Shown: positions 1-9,858 of the stretch, piece after piece
How positions within the stretch are numbered: position 1 is the first letter of the stretch
How the letters are laid out: every line of letters starts with the position of its first letter
Source: Microcyclospora pomicola
Taxonomy: Eukaryota > Ascomycota > Dothideomycetes > Capnodiales
DNA: 64,000 bases
Direction: 5' to 3'
Assembly (NCBI GenBank): GCA_002786065.1
Contig: NHNY01000005.1
Location: 930,001-994,000, forward strand
The notes under the pieces: generated by a model
Told to the model about the DNA's origin: nothing
Database searches by the model: none
Seen by the model: the letters and a program-made list of their open reading frames with translations, nothing else
Position numbers and translations under genes: made by a program

Positions 1-426
1 CAGCTCAAACTCGTTCGGTGCAGGTGTCATCGTCCAAGGAGGAAATTTGAACCCATTCAGGAAACCAGCCTTGAGGATAATGATCTGTTCAGCCTTTGAT
101 AGCGTTCTAGTCGATCGAGGTTCCTGACGGACTCGCGAGCTGCCAGGACGAGTCGCCACGTCCACCTGCTGTCGAATCGCTCCTCTCCAATCTTCACTAA
201 ACTTGAGGCGTTCTGCTTGATCCAGCAAATGTTCAACACGCTGCGAAAGCTTGGCTTTTTCAGATGGGATTTGAGCCAGTTTCAATGCTCTCATCGATGC
301 TTCAGCAGCTTTGATCGTTGCGTCCAAAGCCTCGTTGGAGGTCTGGGATCTCGCCAGTTGCGTCTCATAGTAGTCCGCATTTGTGCTCGATCCGCTCGAA
401 GGAGTAGATCTGCTCATAGTGATCAT
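1..426 (-). CDS. palB: Calpain-like cysteine protease PalB/Rim13, N-terminal part only
   Basis: The visible 142 codons are the N-terminus of a protein that runs off the left edge. Roughly residues 12-75 form an alpha-helical MIT-type domain (Tyr-Tyr-Glu-Thr near the start, then helices rich in Ala, Lys, Leu and Glu). A basic linker follows, and then the segment GFLNGFKFPPW that precedes the calpain domain in PalB/Rim13 proteins. In the family this protease cleaves the PacC/Rim101 transcription factor at endosomal ESCRT platforms in alkaline pH signalling. That role is inferred by homology, because the catalytic Cys/His/Asn lie outside the window. The start is the first ATG after an in-frame stop about 90 nt upstream; a second ATG three codons later is equally possible. 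No intron is needed in the visible part. Confidence 0.8.
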   Translation of the reverse strand, partial: MITMSRSTPSSGSSTNADYYETQLARSQTSNEALDATIKAAEASMRALKLAQIPSEKAKLSQRVEHLLDQAERLKFSEDWRGAIRQQVDVATRPGSSRVRQEPRSTRTLSKAEQIIILKAGFLNGFKFPPWTMTPAPNEFEL

Positions 427-840
427 ATACTTGTGAAGGTCGAACTCAATGAAGCTGAGGTCGAACGGAACAGCTCGGCGGAACCCGTGTGACTGCCAGC
501 TTGAGCTTCCAGAAGAGGGTCACAACCATTCATAACCACCTGCACCAAACAATAGTTCTGTACAGCTTCGGCACACATCCTTACCGTCGCAAACATGGCA
601 TCTAGGACGCTCACCACCTTGTCTCGACCTGCAGCTAGCATGCTGCGGCCGACCTCCCATATCACTGCCCAGCGAAGCTTCCAAACATCCCGAACCCTGC
701 GACAGACTGGTGTCGTTGCAAGAAAGCCGGTCGGCGCTTTCAGGGGAACGTGAGTGCTCACTCCTCGGTATCATACTCGCGATCGCGAAACGAAAAGCAG
801 GGCTGCGGAAAGACGTGAATGGACATGAGCTGATGTGTCA
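427..840. other. Divergent promoter region, palB / small membrane protein
   Basis: This 414-bp stretch lies between two divergently transcribed starts. Open frames exist on the minus strand (about 423-774), but they show no recognisable domain and I treat them as chance. I see no clear TATA box. Confidence 0.4.
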
Positions 841-1097
841 ATGGACAGGCTCTTCGGGTTTCTGCTCGGCGCGACACTCGCAGGCTCTGGACTGTACTAC
901 TACGTGATCGATGAATACAAGGTCTCGAACGAGTTGTTGACCGAGGACATCTACGTGAGTGCCTCACAAGACCGGCAGGATGGTCGCAGGCCGTTCCGAA
1001 GACTAATGATTGGATTCCGCAGGCGCTACAATCGGCCGTACAAAGGGTGGAAACATATGTCAAGTCACTGGAGGACGAGGTCAAGACCAAGAAATGA
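841..1097 (+). CDS. Very small single-pass membrane protein, possibly mitochondrial
   Basis: Two exons, 841..954 and 1023..1097, join in phase 0 across a 68-nt intron with GTGAGT donor and CGCAG acceptor, giving 62 residues. The unspliced frame would instead continue into a basic, low-quality tail. Residues 4-22 form one short hydrophobic helix (FGFLLGATLAGSGLYYYV). It is followed by a charged stretch and a C-terminal heptad-like helix rich in Val, Leu, Glu and Lys that could be a small coiled coil. The shape recalls small inner-membrane organising proteins such as MICOS subunits, but I do not recognise the family firmly and assign no function. The ATG at 841 is the first usable start; an in-frame GTG lies two codons upstream. 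A further 3' exon cannot be excluded because the product is so short. Confidence 0.6.
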
Positions 1098-1319
1098 GCG
1101 AGATCGAGAGGAAGAGGTAGCACATTGAACGTATGGACACAGAGTAATCTATCAAGATCGGAAGCACGGCTTTCCATGTTAAGAATAGGAAGTACTATAT
1201 ACCCAAGTCATCCGCGGAAGATGCAGTACATGCAGCATATCGCTTGTTTATGTTATGCCATACTGGCCAGATCAGATCGAAAAAGCGACATCAACCCCCC
1301 CTCTCCAGCATTTCGTAGT

Positions 1320-2373
1320 CTACACCTTCGCCGCCTGTGCCCGGACAGCTCCGGCGAGCTTCTCCAGCTGCTGCTGCCTCATCATCCGCACATATCGGAA
1401 CAAAAGCACGAACATCAACTCCACACGCTCTTTGGTCATCATCAGGATACCCTGCACCAAGATGCCCTTCACGAGTTGGGGCGCAATGCCCTTGTAGAGG
1501 CCGAGAGGTCCTTCCTTCTCGATGATATAGTTCATGACCTCTAGGAAGGACTTGAAAGGCTTGCCTTTCCGGCCAGGAGGAGGTCGGGATTGGAGGCCAA
1601 CCTTGGCGACGATCAGAGGTTGGGTGACAATGGTGGCTATTGACTTGCTCAATGCACCGAGGACTACATTACAGAACGTCAGTCAAGGAACAGAAAGCTT
1701 CTCAAACAGCAGCATGTCACTTACGGAACGCCTCGTGCGCAGCAAGGCTGTTCTTTGAGGGGTACAATATATCCTTCAGCCTCTGGTACGCTCCGTAGGT
1801 GATCGCAGGGTTCACGACCAGTACCATGCTGGCCTTGATACCTCTCCACAGGCCGGCATATCCATCTTCGCTGTTCACAACCTCACGAGCCGTAGCCATC
1901 ATTCCTTTCTTGTCATGCTTGGGCTGTGTTTGTTGTCTGGTGGTCACGACGGCAATGGGGATCGTGAATATCTGTGCCAGTGCACCAGCCATTGCTCCTA
2001 GTGAGAGCTCCATGGCGGTGCCTGGGGGCTTTCCGGTCGCTGATACCTTCGTCAAGTATACGTCCCGGACGATGCTGTACCAGTAGAAGTATGCGAAATT
2101 TGTGCTGGCCACTCCTAAAAGCCCTCCAGCAAGACCATTATACAAGCCTGCGAGACCTTCATCGGCTAGGATATGCTGGATCGCGTGCATGGTGCCTTTG
2201 TAGTGTGGTGCATCGCCGGCCGCACGCTCCGGGTCGGTGGAGTGTTGTTTGACTTGTACCTGCAGCTTGGTCTTCACAATGTCCAGAGGGTATACGAGCG
2301 CGTTGGCAAAGACTGCGCCTGCGCTGCCGGCAATCGCAAGACCCCATGGCGGAACTTCCTTGCTGGCGGCCAT
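1320..2373 (-). CDS. ANT1: Peroxisomal adenine nucleotide carrier (Ant1/PMP47 type)
   Basis: Exons 2373..1725 and 1663..1320 are separated by a 61-nt intron (GTAAGT...GTAG) and give 330 residues, the usual length of a mitochondrial-carrier-family protein. Three carrier repeats are visible. The first has PLDIVKTKLQ, the second a degenerate PIAVVTTRQQ and the third PLIVAKVGLQ, each followed by a Gly-Leu-Tyr-x-Gly type motif. The segment around NFAYFYWYSIVRDVY, and the loss of the acidic residue in repeats two and three, fit the peroxisomal PMP47/Ant1 branch. That branch exchanges ATP for AMP across the peroxisomal membrane for fatty-acid activation. Assignment to the carrier family is very secure and the peroxisomal subtype is likely. 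Splicing restores HEAFLLGALSKSIA across the junction, which supports the model. Confidence 0.9.
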
Positions 2374-2639
2374 TCTAGATGTTCCTTATGTTCTACCGTG
2401 CCTGGTGTACTCTGGTCGTGAAGGATATGAGAGCTCGCCGGTTATGAGGCAAGGAAAAGAATGGACTTCTCTCAAACCGGGAATAGAGTCCAGGTAGGAA
2501 TGGGTAGTACGACAGCAGCAGCAGCGAAAGCAGCCTCGTGAGTTTGGATCGATGACCAGAAGCGTCGACATGGGTTGGTCGTAGTGCAACGGACCTCGGC
2601 CCACGATGATAGCTCGGGTGATTGGCAAGTCGTCCAATT

Positions 2640-2651
2640 CACGTGCACGTG
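2640..2651. promoter_or_regulatory. Tandem E-box palindrome CACGTGCACGTG
   Basis: Two abutting CACGTG hexamers form a 12-bp perfect palindrome 267 bp upstream of the carrier start. CACGTG is the core bound by fungal bHLH factors such as Cbf1 and Pho4/NUC-1. Function here is inferred only. Confidence 0.4.
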
Positions 2652-3647
2652 TTCTACACCTCTCAACATTTGGCATGCAACTCATCTATGCGCCGCGCAA
2701 CGACGTTCAAATACTTTGTTGGGCATGAGCATCGTCGAAGAAACGTCGAGTGCATGTTTTTTCGCGAAAGGCTCGCATCACATGTTGGTATAAGCGGATA
2801 AGCCACCCATGCAATCTGCATAAGCTCGCATACATACGTCAAGCATCGCCAATCGACTTCATGTTTCACGCTCAAAGCATTTGGAGTTCAGATCCTCCTG
2901 GAGTACTGGTGATTCATCTCATTTGCGTGGTCCAAGCGAGCCAATTATTCGTGACAAGGCTTCCAATGTTCGATCCCACGCGAGTCTGCTGGTACCTTAG
3001 AGATCCTCGGCAAGAACTGACAGGACAGGCCAGCATTGTTGCGTTCGTGTCAGACTGCCGTCTGCCGAGTTCAGTCTTGAGATCAAAGATTGTTGCGCAA
3101 TGCAACGGTAACGTAGGTAAGGTAAAGGACGAGATCGCAATTCTTTTGAATTAGCATGACTTTGATATTTCACCTCGCAATGTGCAGGGGCCCCTCCGCG
3201 CATTAGAGATATGAACATATACGCGACACGCTATTCGAGACATCCAGCGCGAGGATGGAGTGATCTTGAGCAATTTGTTTGTCGGACCAGGAAATTGGAT
3301 CGCCGCGCGCCTGCCTTCGTCGATAGATCACAGACAATCTTGTCGAGAGAGTGCATGTATGGTAGCCAGGTTCTTGCATGAGACTACATGTAGCTGGCTG
3401 GACGTGGAGGAAGTCTTCCGTGTTGGCGACATTATTAAACCACTTCTGGATTGGAGGAGATCTCTGACTCCATGTCAAGATCAAATGCAGATCGAAGGCA
3501 GCATTTTGGCACTCATGTAAGTACAGCGCTGATCATTATCCCCGTTGAACGATATCTTGGGTTGTTGTGAAAGGTGACATGGAGCTCTGGTCGTGGCTGG
3601 TCGTGTGTGATGTGTGCTGCTGTGATACTGTGACGGTGATGAAAGAG

Positions 3648-3653
3648 CACGTG
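3648..3653. promoter_or_regulatory. E-box CACGTG upstream of SMD1
   Basis: A single CACGTG in the context GCACGTGAC lies about 146 bp upstream of the Sm D1 start codon, a plausible bHLH-factor site. Inferred from motif and position only. Confidence 0.3.
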
Positions 3654-3798
3654 ACGCAGAAACCTCATCTGCTACATCGGTGCCGGCGCATTCGCATGGA
3701 GTCGTGAATATCAACCAACAACCATCTGATTACTTCCGACTCGATCTTTAAAGCACCTGCGTCTCTCCCACACGCGCAAAATACACCATCGCGCCACC

Positions 3799-4354
3799 AT
3801 GAAGCTCGTCAGGTAAGCATACCCTCCAGCATTCTAGATGGGCAGGCTTGCATGCTGAACATTGAAAACGAAGGCTACGAACGAAAGAGCCTGGCTGACA
3901 GGCGCGGTAGGTTCTTGATGAAATGTTCGAATGAGACGGTCACGATCGAGCTGAAGACTGGTACGTCCTGACCAAGTGCGTACGTGATCTGTTTGGCTGC
4001 GCATACTTACGGAATCCGCAAGGTACCATCGTCAACGGAACCATCGCTTCAGTATCACCACAGATGAACACGAACCTCCGAAACGCAAAGATGACACCGA
4101 AAGGTGGCTCACAGATCTCCCTGGAACACATCAGTATTCGCGGCTCCGAGATCAGATATTTCATTCTTCCCGACTCACTACCACTCGACACATTACTGGT
4201 AGATGACACACCCAAGCCGAAGAACAAGGCTCGTAAGGAGGTGGTTGACAAGGGAGGTCCAGCGAGAGGCGGGCGAGGAGGCGGAAGAGGTGGGCCTCGC
4301 GGAGGACGCGGCGGTGGCAGGGGTCGCGGTGGTGGACGTGGACGTGGGTTCTAG
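3799..4354 (+). CDS. SMD1: Small nuclear ribonucleoprotein Sm D1
   Basis: Three exons (3799..3812, 3911..3960, 4023..4354) encode 131 residues. The tiny first exon gives only Met-Lys-Leu-Val plus two bases. Splicing then produces the family-typical start MKLVRFLMK and the Sm1 motif ending in an acidic/neutral turn, followed by [19 protein letters not shown] and the Sm2 block with Ile-Arg-Gly. Sm D1 is one of the seven ring proteins that bind the Sm site of spliceosomal U snRNAs. The C-terminus is an Arg-Gly-Gly tail (from about residue 100) that in other species is symmetrically dimethylated and helps SMN-type assembly. Introns are 98 and 62 nt. The fold, length and tail all fit, so confidence is high. 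Confidence 0.95.
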
Positions 4355-4923
4355 GTTGATGAGTGGAATGTGAGGCTTCATATGCACTCAGACAAGCGTG
4401 CGATGTTGGCGTTGGTTCACTGGCGTTAGAGGACAAGAGAGCTCGATCAGAGCGTTCTACAGCAGGTATAAGACAGCCGTAGGCACTTCTCGCTATCGAC
4501 TTCAGGCGCAGGGGCTTGGCGTGCTTCACTTTTGCTGAGGCCGAACTGAACGCGGAACAGAGATTGAAAGCGTTGCTTACGAGGTAACAGTGCATGTTTT
4601 TCAGTTCTAAAAGCCACCTTGTAATGCTAGCGAGGTGTACTGTTTCACTGTGAGCACTCACATGAATATCACATGTTTTCAACAATTGGTCCCCCACCTT
4701 CTGGCTCTTTGTTCATTGACACTCGTCGCTAGACACCTGGTCCAGCCTCCCTCTTTTCGCCACACTTTCAGAGGCGTCAGACTTTACATCAGACATACTT
4801 CCAACACAATCTTGTAACCTTCAGTCAGGACGACGGCCATCATTCATCTCGACTAACACCGCGCCAGCACCAGCGACATAGCTCGATTTACTTGACTCAA
4901 GCTTCAAATCACCACACGCAATC
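4355..4923. other. Intergenic, SMD1 3' region and next promoter
   Basis: 569 bp holding the Sm D1 3' end and a pyrimidine/CA-rich leader before the next start. No gene or clear repeat was seen. Confidence 0.4.
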
Positions 4924-5589
4924 ATGGTCGTCACCCTTAACGAACGCGAGCAGAAGCTCCTTCAGGTTGCTTGGCAGTGCATGGACGTCCAGCCCAAGGT
5001 AAGAGCGCACACTCTCAGCGTGCTCGCGTATGAACGCGCTCAGCCATCCTCCAGCCCCACCCTCCTCTACCCCTTTCATACGACACCACTGACCACCAAG
5101 CAGATCGACTACGAGAAGCTCGCCCACCTCTCCGGGCTGGGCACCAAAGGATCCGCGACGACGGCCTGGTGCGTGTTGAAGAAGAAGCTCACGAACGGTG
5201 GTGAAGCTCTCATTGCCGGTAGCCCCAGCCGCGTTGCTACCCCCAAAGCCACGACTCCGCGCAAACGCAAGACTGGTGCGGACACTCCAAAGTCTGCCAA
5301 ACGTAGCAAGACTGCCCTCGTCGAGGATGATCACCATGGCGACGAAGATGACGAGGAGGGATTGGAACTAAGCCCGGTCGAGAAACGTGGGAAGAAGGCG
5401 CAGGCGGCTGCGGTCAAGGCGGAGGACCAGACGGCGGCTGTTGATCACGGTATCGCAGACCAGGCCGCGGTGGGCAACGGGGTCAAGACTGCGGGAGGCG
5501 AGCAGCCTCGCATCAAGCAGGAGCCCGGTATCGACGAGTCGCCAGCTTTCCTGCAAGGTTTGACGGAGGCTGCTGCCGGCGCCGTCTGA
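4924..5589 (+). CDS. Hypothetical Lys-rich nuclear-type protein with small helical N-terminal domain
   Basis: Exons 4924..4998 and 5104..5589 (105-nt intron, GTAAGA...AAGCAG) give 186 residues. Joining restores a compact helical module (LNEREQKLLQVAWQCM, then IDYEKLAHLSGLGTKGSATTAW and VLKKKL, about residues 4-50). This resembles the short SANT/HTH-like 'AWQCM...A.LSG...SA...W' domain found in many uncharacterised Pezizomycotina proteins. The rest is disordered: a Thr-Pro/Lys patch (TPRKRKTGADTPKSAKRSK) that looks like a bipartite nuclear localisation signal, an acidic stretch, and a lysine/alanine tail containing a KQEPG sumoylation-like motif. Chromatin association is a guess from composition. 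I do not recognise a named family. Confidence 0.75.
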   Translation: MVVTLNEREQKLLQVAWQCMDVQPKVRAHTLSVLAYERAQPSSSPTLLYPFHTTPLTTKQIDYEKLAHLSGLGTKGSATTAWCVLKKKLTNGGEALIAGSPSRVATPKATTPRKRKTGADTPKSAKRSKTALVEDDHHGDEDDEEGLELSPVEKRGKKAQAAAVKAEDQTAAVDHGIADQAAVGNGVKTAGGEQPRIKQEPGIDESPAFLQGLTEAAAGAV

Positions 5590-6138
5590 GCCGCTCGTTG
5601 CGTTACCATGGTACCTTACCGTGCTGCTTCAGGGCAGCGATATGCCTCGGAAGTGTGCAGGACAAACTTTAGCAGCGATAACGGTCCATACGTCTGCCTC
5701 TGCGGGAACTCAAGAATCTGGTTTACAAGAGCCTTGGTTTGGAAAGGGCAAGCGGGGCTGGAGATTTTCTGCATTCGGGTCTGTGGTTGTTGATGCTGCT
5801 ATACATCAGAGGTATCAGATTCTCCACGGCGGTTGGGCATGGACATCTGGTTCACTGTACGATAGCAGCAGATGCAAATCAGTCCATGCCCATGTCCAAG
5901 CCCATATCATACTCAATTTTCATCAGAAGTATATCAATTCTGCTTCCATGTCCACGCTTTCAACATTCAACTCGTAAATTATTTGCGGGGCAACTATGAT
6001 CACATCTCTCTGCTATCTGCAACATGAAGCCTTGTTGCGTATATCTGCGAGCAATAGACTTTCACACATGCCAGCATATTAGCAGGTTTGCCATGTCAAT
6101 ACCACACCACCGCTGCAGAAATTGTGCTAAAGCACTAT
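5590..6138. other. Convergent intergenic region
   Basis: 549 bp between two convergent stop codons, serving as 3' UTR and terminator sequence. Overlapping small frames have no family resemblance. Confidence 0.4.
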
Positions 6139-8814
6139 TCAGTCATCATCATCCATCTCAACATCCTCCACCTTCCCTTGCTGCGGCGCGTTGATTTCCT
6201 GTTTGCGGTAAAGACCGGCCAAGAAATCATTCGTGCTCGCCTCCTCGATTCCTTTGTCCTCTCGCACCTTCAGGAACCTTGGGAAGCGGAGACTCAGGCC
6301 GCGCTCGTCACTCACGAGGCCGATGGCGGCGGTATACGTGGGTGAGAGTGTGATATCTGCAAAGGCCATCTCCCACACTTCTTGCGGCTCGAACCATACA
6401 TCTGGGTGGCCGGCGTATTCCACGTATGACGGACGGCTGATGGTGTTTGGCCCATCCTCGTCATATTTCTCCTTGTTCGCTTTGTAAAAGGCATCGGTGA
6501 ATCCGGAGATGCACTTGGTGACGACTTCTAGAGTGCCGTTCTCGTCATTGCGACACGCGAGTAGGATCGGTGACCACCAGGCATTCTTTCGTCCCTGGCC
6601 ATGCCATCCACCGACAGGAATCAGGTCAATCGTGTCTGCCTGGGTGTTGTAATCTTTCTTCACCTTGAGCCATGAATCGACACGCTTGTCAGGCTCGTAT
6701 GTGGCGAGCAGAGCCTTTCGCCGACCGCCCTTCTTCTCCTCGTCACCCTCTTCACCTTTGTTCTCCACTGTAGCCGATTTGGTCTTCTTGGATTTGGTCT
6801 GCTTACTCTTCGCTTTGGTAGGTGTGCGCACTGGATCTGTGCCTACATGATCCTCAGTTTTGAGCTCGCCGTCGATCTCGGCAAGCAGATCTGGATTTGG
6901 CAAGTTGTCGAGCACTTTCACCATGATCCCTTCACACTTGATGTCAGTAGCTTGCTTGAAGAAAGAACTCACAGCTTCTCCATCAAGCGATGTAGCATCC
7001 AACGAACGGACCCAGGTGAAGTGGTTGGGTATCTCAACAAAGAGACTTCTAAGCAGGCTCCTTCGCTCTCTGAAGGGTCGATCCAGCAACTCTTCCCCAT
7101 TCAAATACATCAAGTCGAATGCGAACAAGCAAACATCAACCTTGACACTATGTATGACAACATCCTTTCGAGCACGATTTGCCAAGATTTGGAACGGTTT
7201 GAGATCGCCAGACTCGCGATCGACGGCCACGACTTCGCCTTCCATGATGAAGCTGCTAACACCTTCACCACGGATGCGCGGAACTAAAGCCACAAGATCT
7301 GGATACTTATCGGTCATGACTTCCAGGTGCCGCGAGAAGATCGTCACCTTGCCATCGTGGTCACAGTGGACTTGAGCTCGCTGCCCATCATATTTGAACT
7401 CGCAGCTGAAGTCGCGGCCTTGCAGTTTGGTGAGCATCTCGCCCATATCTCGAGTGATACTTCCCAACATCGGCCGAAGCGGAATATGGAGTGCAAGACC
7501 ACATCTCAATAGCAGTTCATCGTCGATCCCAATTTCGAGCAGAGCGGGCACCAGATCATTATAGTTCGGACGTCTCGCAAAGCTAGCCTTGACGAGCTCC
7601 TCGCCATGCGAATAGGCTTCTGCCAAGTCTTGTTTGGAGAGTTTGATGAGCTCCGAGCATTGCTTGATTTCGAAGGTGGCATTCTGAGGGCGTGAAAGGA
7701 GAAACGCTCGCGAGAGTGCTATGAGCATCGTGGTTTTCACCGCACCGATGCGAAGATGTTGGACAAGCGTTCGCACGATGTAGCGACTCTCTTCTGCTCC
7801 CCTGGAGTCTTGCACTAGTCGCTCAACAATGCGCTGTTTTACCTCCTGGGAGCCCTGTCCTTTTGCATTCGCAATCTTCATCAAATTGTCAAAAACACTT
7901 TTGATGGTAAGAGGCTTGGGTTTACGCAATGTCAGGCTTTGACGTTTCTTTGCCTCAAAGGCAACATCGCCGGCATCGCCGTACTTGTTATACAGCGTCT
8001 TCAGCCCAGCATTGTCCAGACCACACACTTTCTTCAGCGCTTTCGAGATCGCCGACCCGCCCAGTCCAAGCTCGATATCGATATACGGCGGTGAGATGGA
8101 ATTGGTTGCGAGCCACACAGTGGGTAGAAGCGACTCCGGGTCACCTTCGATGATAGTGCGAAGCAAATTCACAAGTGTATCTACAATCTTGATGCGTGAT
8201 TGAGTGCTGTTGACCAGGACGAAGCAATGTGTCAAGACAGCATACGTAGCTACGTTCCCTTCTGGCGCCCACTGTTTCCGAAGGTCTGGAAGGTACTTTT
8301 GAGGATCGAAGGTGAGTGGAGACTCGTCAAAGGGTATGTTATGTGAAATGGTATCTTCCTCGGCGGTCGCAGACTGCAGTGACAGTGTTGACTTTTTCCC
8401 CAACCCCGCGAATGCATTTTGCATTTGTGGTTTACGATCCTGCGCCTCTTCTTCTGCGCCATGATCTCCACTGGAAGGTTTATCTGGTGGTACTTCGATG
8501 CCCCCTTGCGGTACTTCTTGGTCCTGTATTTCCACCTGTTTGTCTGCATGGGCTACCACGCCCAGTCGATCTTGCTGATCCCATTCTGCTTGGAGCTTGC
8601 GAGCCAATTGCTCGTCCGAAAGTGGCTCCCCACCATCGACCTCTTTCACCTCTTGATCCTGACTCGCAACATGTTTGCTTTCACTTTCGGTATGGTCTTT
8701 GGGTTGTTGAGGCTCTGCCTTGTCTCTCTGTTTGCCAAAGAAAAAGTCCAAGTTACGGCCAGGCTTCGGAGACTCAATGTCAATCCTTTTTCGTTTCTTG
8801 GTTGGTGTGCTCAT
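6139..8814 (-). CDS. CDC9: DNA ligase I, ATP-dependent (Cdc9)
   Basis: A single uninterrupted exon of 891 codons. Residues 1-35 hold a basic patch (PTKKRKRIDIESPK) and a PCNA-binding PIP-like box ending NLDFFFGKQ, as expected for a replicative ligase. The N-terminal DNA-binding domain spans about 165-400. The adenylation domain begins near the catalytic motif EFKYDGQRAQ, with the nucleotidyl-accepting Lys at residue 474. Motif IIIa/IV-type segments (MEGEVVAVD, then CLFAFDLMYLNG) follow, along with CEGIMVK and the C-terminal OB-fold motif with DSWLKVKKDY. The enzyme seals Okazaki fragments and repair nicks. A Lys/Glu-rich insertion (about 665-705) sits between CEGIMVK and the OB motif and is longer than in yeast. 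The start has a good context and no upstream in-frame extension is needed. Confidence 0.95.
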   Translation of the reverse strand: MSTPTKKRKRIDIESPKPGRNLDFFFGKQRDKAEPQQPKDHTESESKHVASQDQEVKEVDGGEPLSDEQLARKLQAEWDQQDRLGVVAHADKQVEIQDQEVPQGGIEVPPDKPSSGDHGAEEEAQDRKPQMQNAFAGLGKKSTLSLQSATAEEDTISHNIPFDESPLTFDPQKYLPDLRKQWAPEGNVATYAVLTHCFVLVNSTQSRIKIVDTLVNLLRTIIEGDPESLLPTVWLATNSISPPYIDIELGLGGSAISKALKKVCGLDNAGLKTLYNKYGDAGDVAFEAKKRQSLTLRKPKPLTIKSVFDNLMKIANAKGQGSQEVKQRIVERLVQDSRGAEESRYIVRTLVQHLRIGAVKTTMLIALSRAFLLSRPQNATFEIKQCSELIKLSKQDLAEAYSHGEELVKASFARRPNYNDLVPALLEIGIDDELLLRCGLALHIPLRPMLGSITRDMGEMLTKLQGRDFSCEFKYDGQRAQVHCDHDGKVTIFSRHLEVMTDKYPDLVALVPRIRGEGVSSFIMEGEVVAVDRESGDLKPFQILANRARKDVVIHSVKVDVCLFAFDLMYLNGEELLDRPFRERRSLLRSLFVEIPNHFTWVRSLDATSLDGEAVSSFFKQATDIKCEGIMVKVLDNLPNPDLLAEIDGELKTEDHVGTDPVRTPTKAKSKQTKSKKTKSATVENKGEEGDEEKKGGRRKALLATYEPDKRVDSWLKVKKDYNTQADTIDLIPVGGWHGQGRKNAWWSPILLACRNDENGTLEVVTKCISGFTDAFYKANKEKYDEDGPNTISRPSYVEYAGHPDVWFEPQEVWEMAFADITLSPTYTAAIGLVSDERGLSLRFPRFLKVREDKGIEEASTNDFLAGLYRKQEINAPQQGKVEDVEMDDDD

Positions 8815-9858
8815 GGTAGTGCTCGCATGATCGGCACGCGACAGCCAATGCGCTGGGCAGTCGTGTGGTGTCGCGACATGAGACGCGAGGTCAGATCATG
8901 ACGTAGCGTAGATTTTTGTTGCACACGAATGCGGATCGGGCTCTTTTACAGATGGCTGACGGGGTCGAGATGGCAGTATACATTGCCTATCCGATAGTTT
9001 TGATCGGATTTCCAGATCAGCATCATTTAGTAGCGATGGTAGATGATTGTGAATATATATAAATATACGGGCAACACATGTACTGAATGCTTCTATGTGC
9101 TCATTTGAGGTACTTTAGCTATGTCCGATGCTCCGCAAACAAGGCAGCTGATGAACTGACGTTCTCTGACTACATGGCTTGCAGCAACACACGAGTGCAA
9201 TACAAGTCCTGGCTACGATGAGAATAGACCTGGAGACTCCCGTTCAACCGAAAACATATGACTTCCACCGGTAGTCAATCTTGATCGTACGTCGCAGAAT
9301 TTCCTAGAGAGGGGAGCCTAGATACCTAATCCTGAATCTCTTAACCCTAAGCCTTTGATTAAGGTCAACCCTAACATAAACATCTCAAGCATGTCGATAT
9401 ATACCTTCAACGAGCTCAACACCGTTGATATTATTCTGTGATGCTATGCAACGGGGTTCATATCATCGTGCTAGACTTTCGTAATCGAACGACGCTCACC
9501 ACCGCGCTTCAGTGACAGGGATCTGCTCCTAGAGTGAAGAAAAGCCACGGAAAGTCGTGCAGTCAAATCGATTCAGCTCGTAACGGGAAACATGAAGTAC
9601 CAGCGCGAAAGCATTCGTGACAGGTTGTTCATATGGTATAGTGTGAAGAGCCAGCTAGAATGAATGCCAGCGTCATGAATCGAAGCAGAGCGACAATGTG
9701 TACAGCGCTCAATTCAATCAATACACAAGCAGTCGAGCTGGAAGAGACGACTGATAAGACTCGCACCCACCGGAGTAGAACAGCATAAGTCCACTCTGCA
9801 TTACTACCCATTCATGCACCCAAGCCTTCCATTACTCGCCTCCCTTCAAAACCATTCA
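8815..9858. other. Intergenic region upstream of DNA ligase I
   Basis: 1.04 kb with no convincing coding frame. It contains two telomere-like AACCCTAA boxes 24 bp apart (9343-9350, 9367-9374) and an AT-rich stretch near 9045-9070. Confidence 0.4.
9343..9374. promoter_or_regulatory. Pair of telobox-like AACCCTAA motifs
   Basis: Exact AACCCTAA occurs twice with 24-bp spacing. In fungi such boxes can bind Myb-type telomere-repeat factors (Tbf1-like) in promoters. They lie about 530 bp upstream of the ligase start. Function is inferred only. Confidence 0.35.

Larger units (their letters stand above)
2374..3798. other. Divergent intergenic region, ANT1 / SMD1
   Basis: About 1.4 kb without a convincing gene. 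An open frame at 2750-3154 (+) has no family resemblance and a non-coding-like composition. The notable elements are three CACGTG boxes, two of them fused in tandem (2640-2651) and one at 3648-3653. Confidence 0.4.

Noticed and set aside
423-774. Minus-strand frames with Cys pairs upstream of palB
   Set aside because: The Cys pattern is irregular. An in-frame stop separates the palB start from upstream sequence, and no splice link could be made convincingly.
2750-3154. 134-codon frame between ANT1 and SMD1
   Set aside because: No domain, poor start context and atypical residue composition; treated as intergenic.
9121-9260. Possible C/D-box snoRNA between ligase and RSA3
   Set aside because: CTGATGA and CTGA-like boxes occur, but spacing and terminal stem do not fit a C/D snoRNA.
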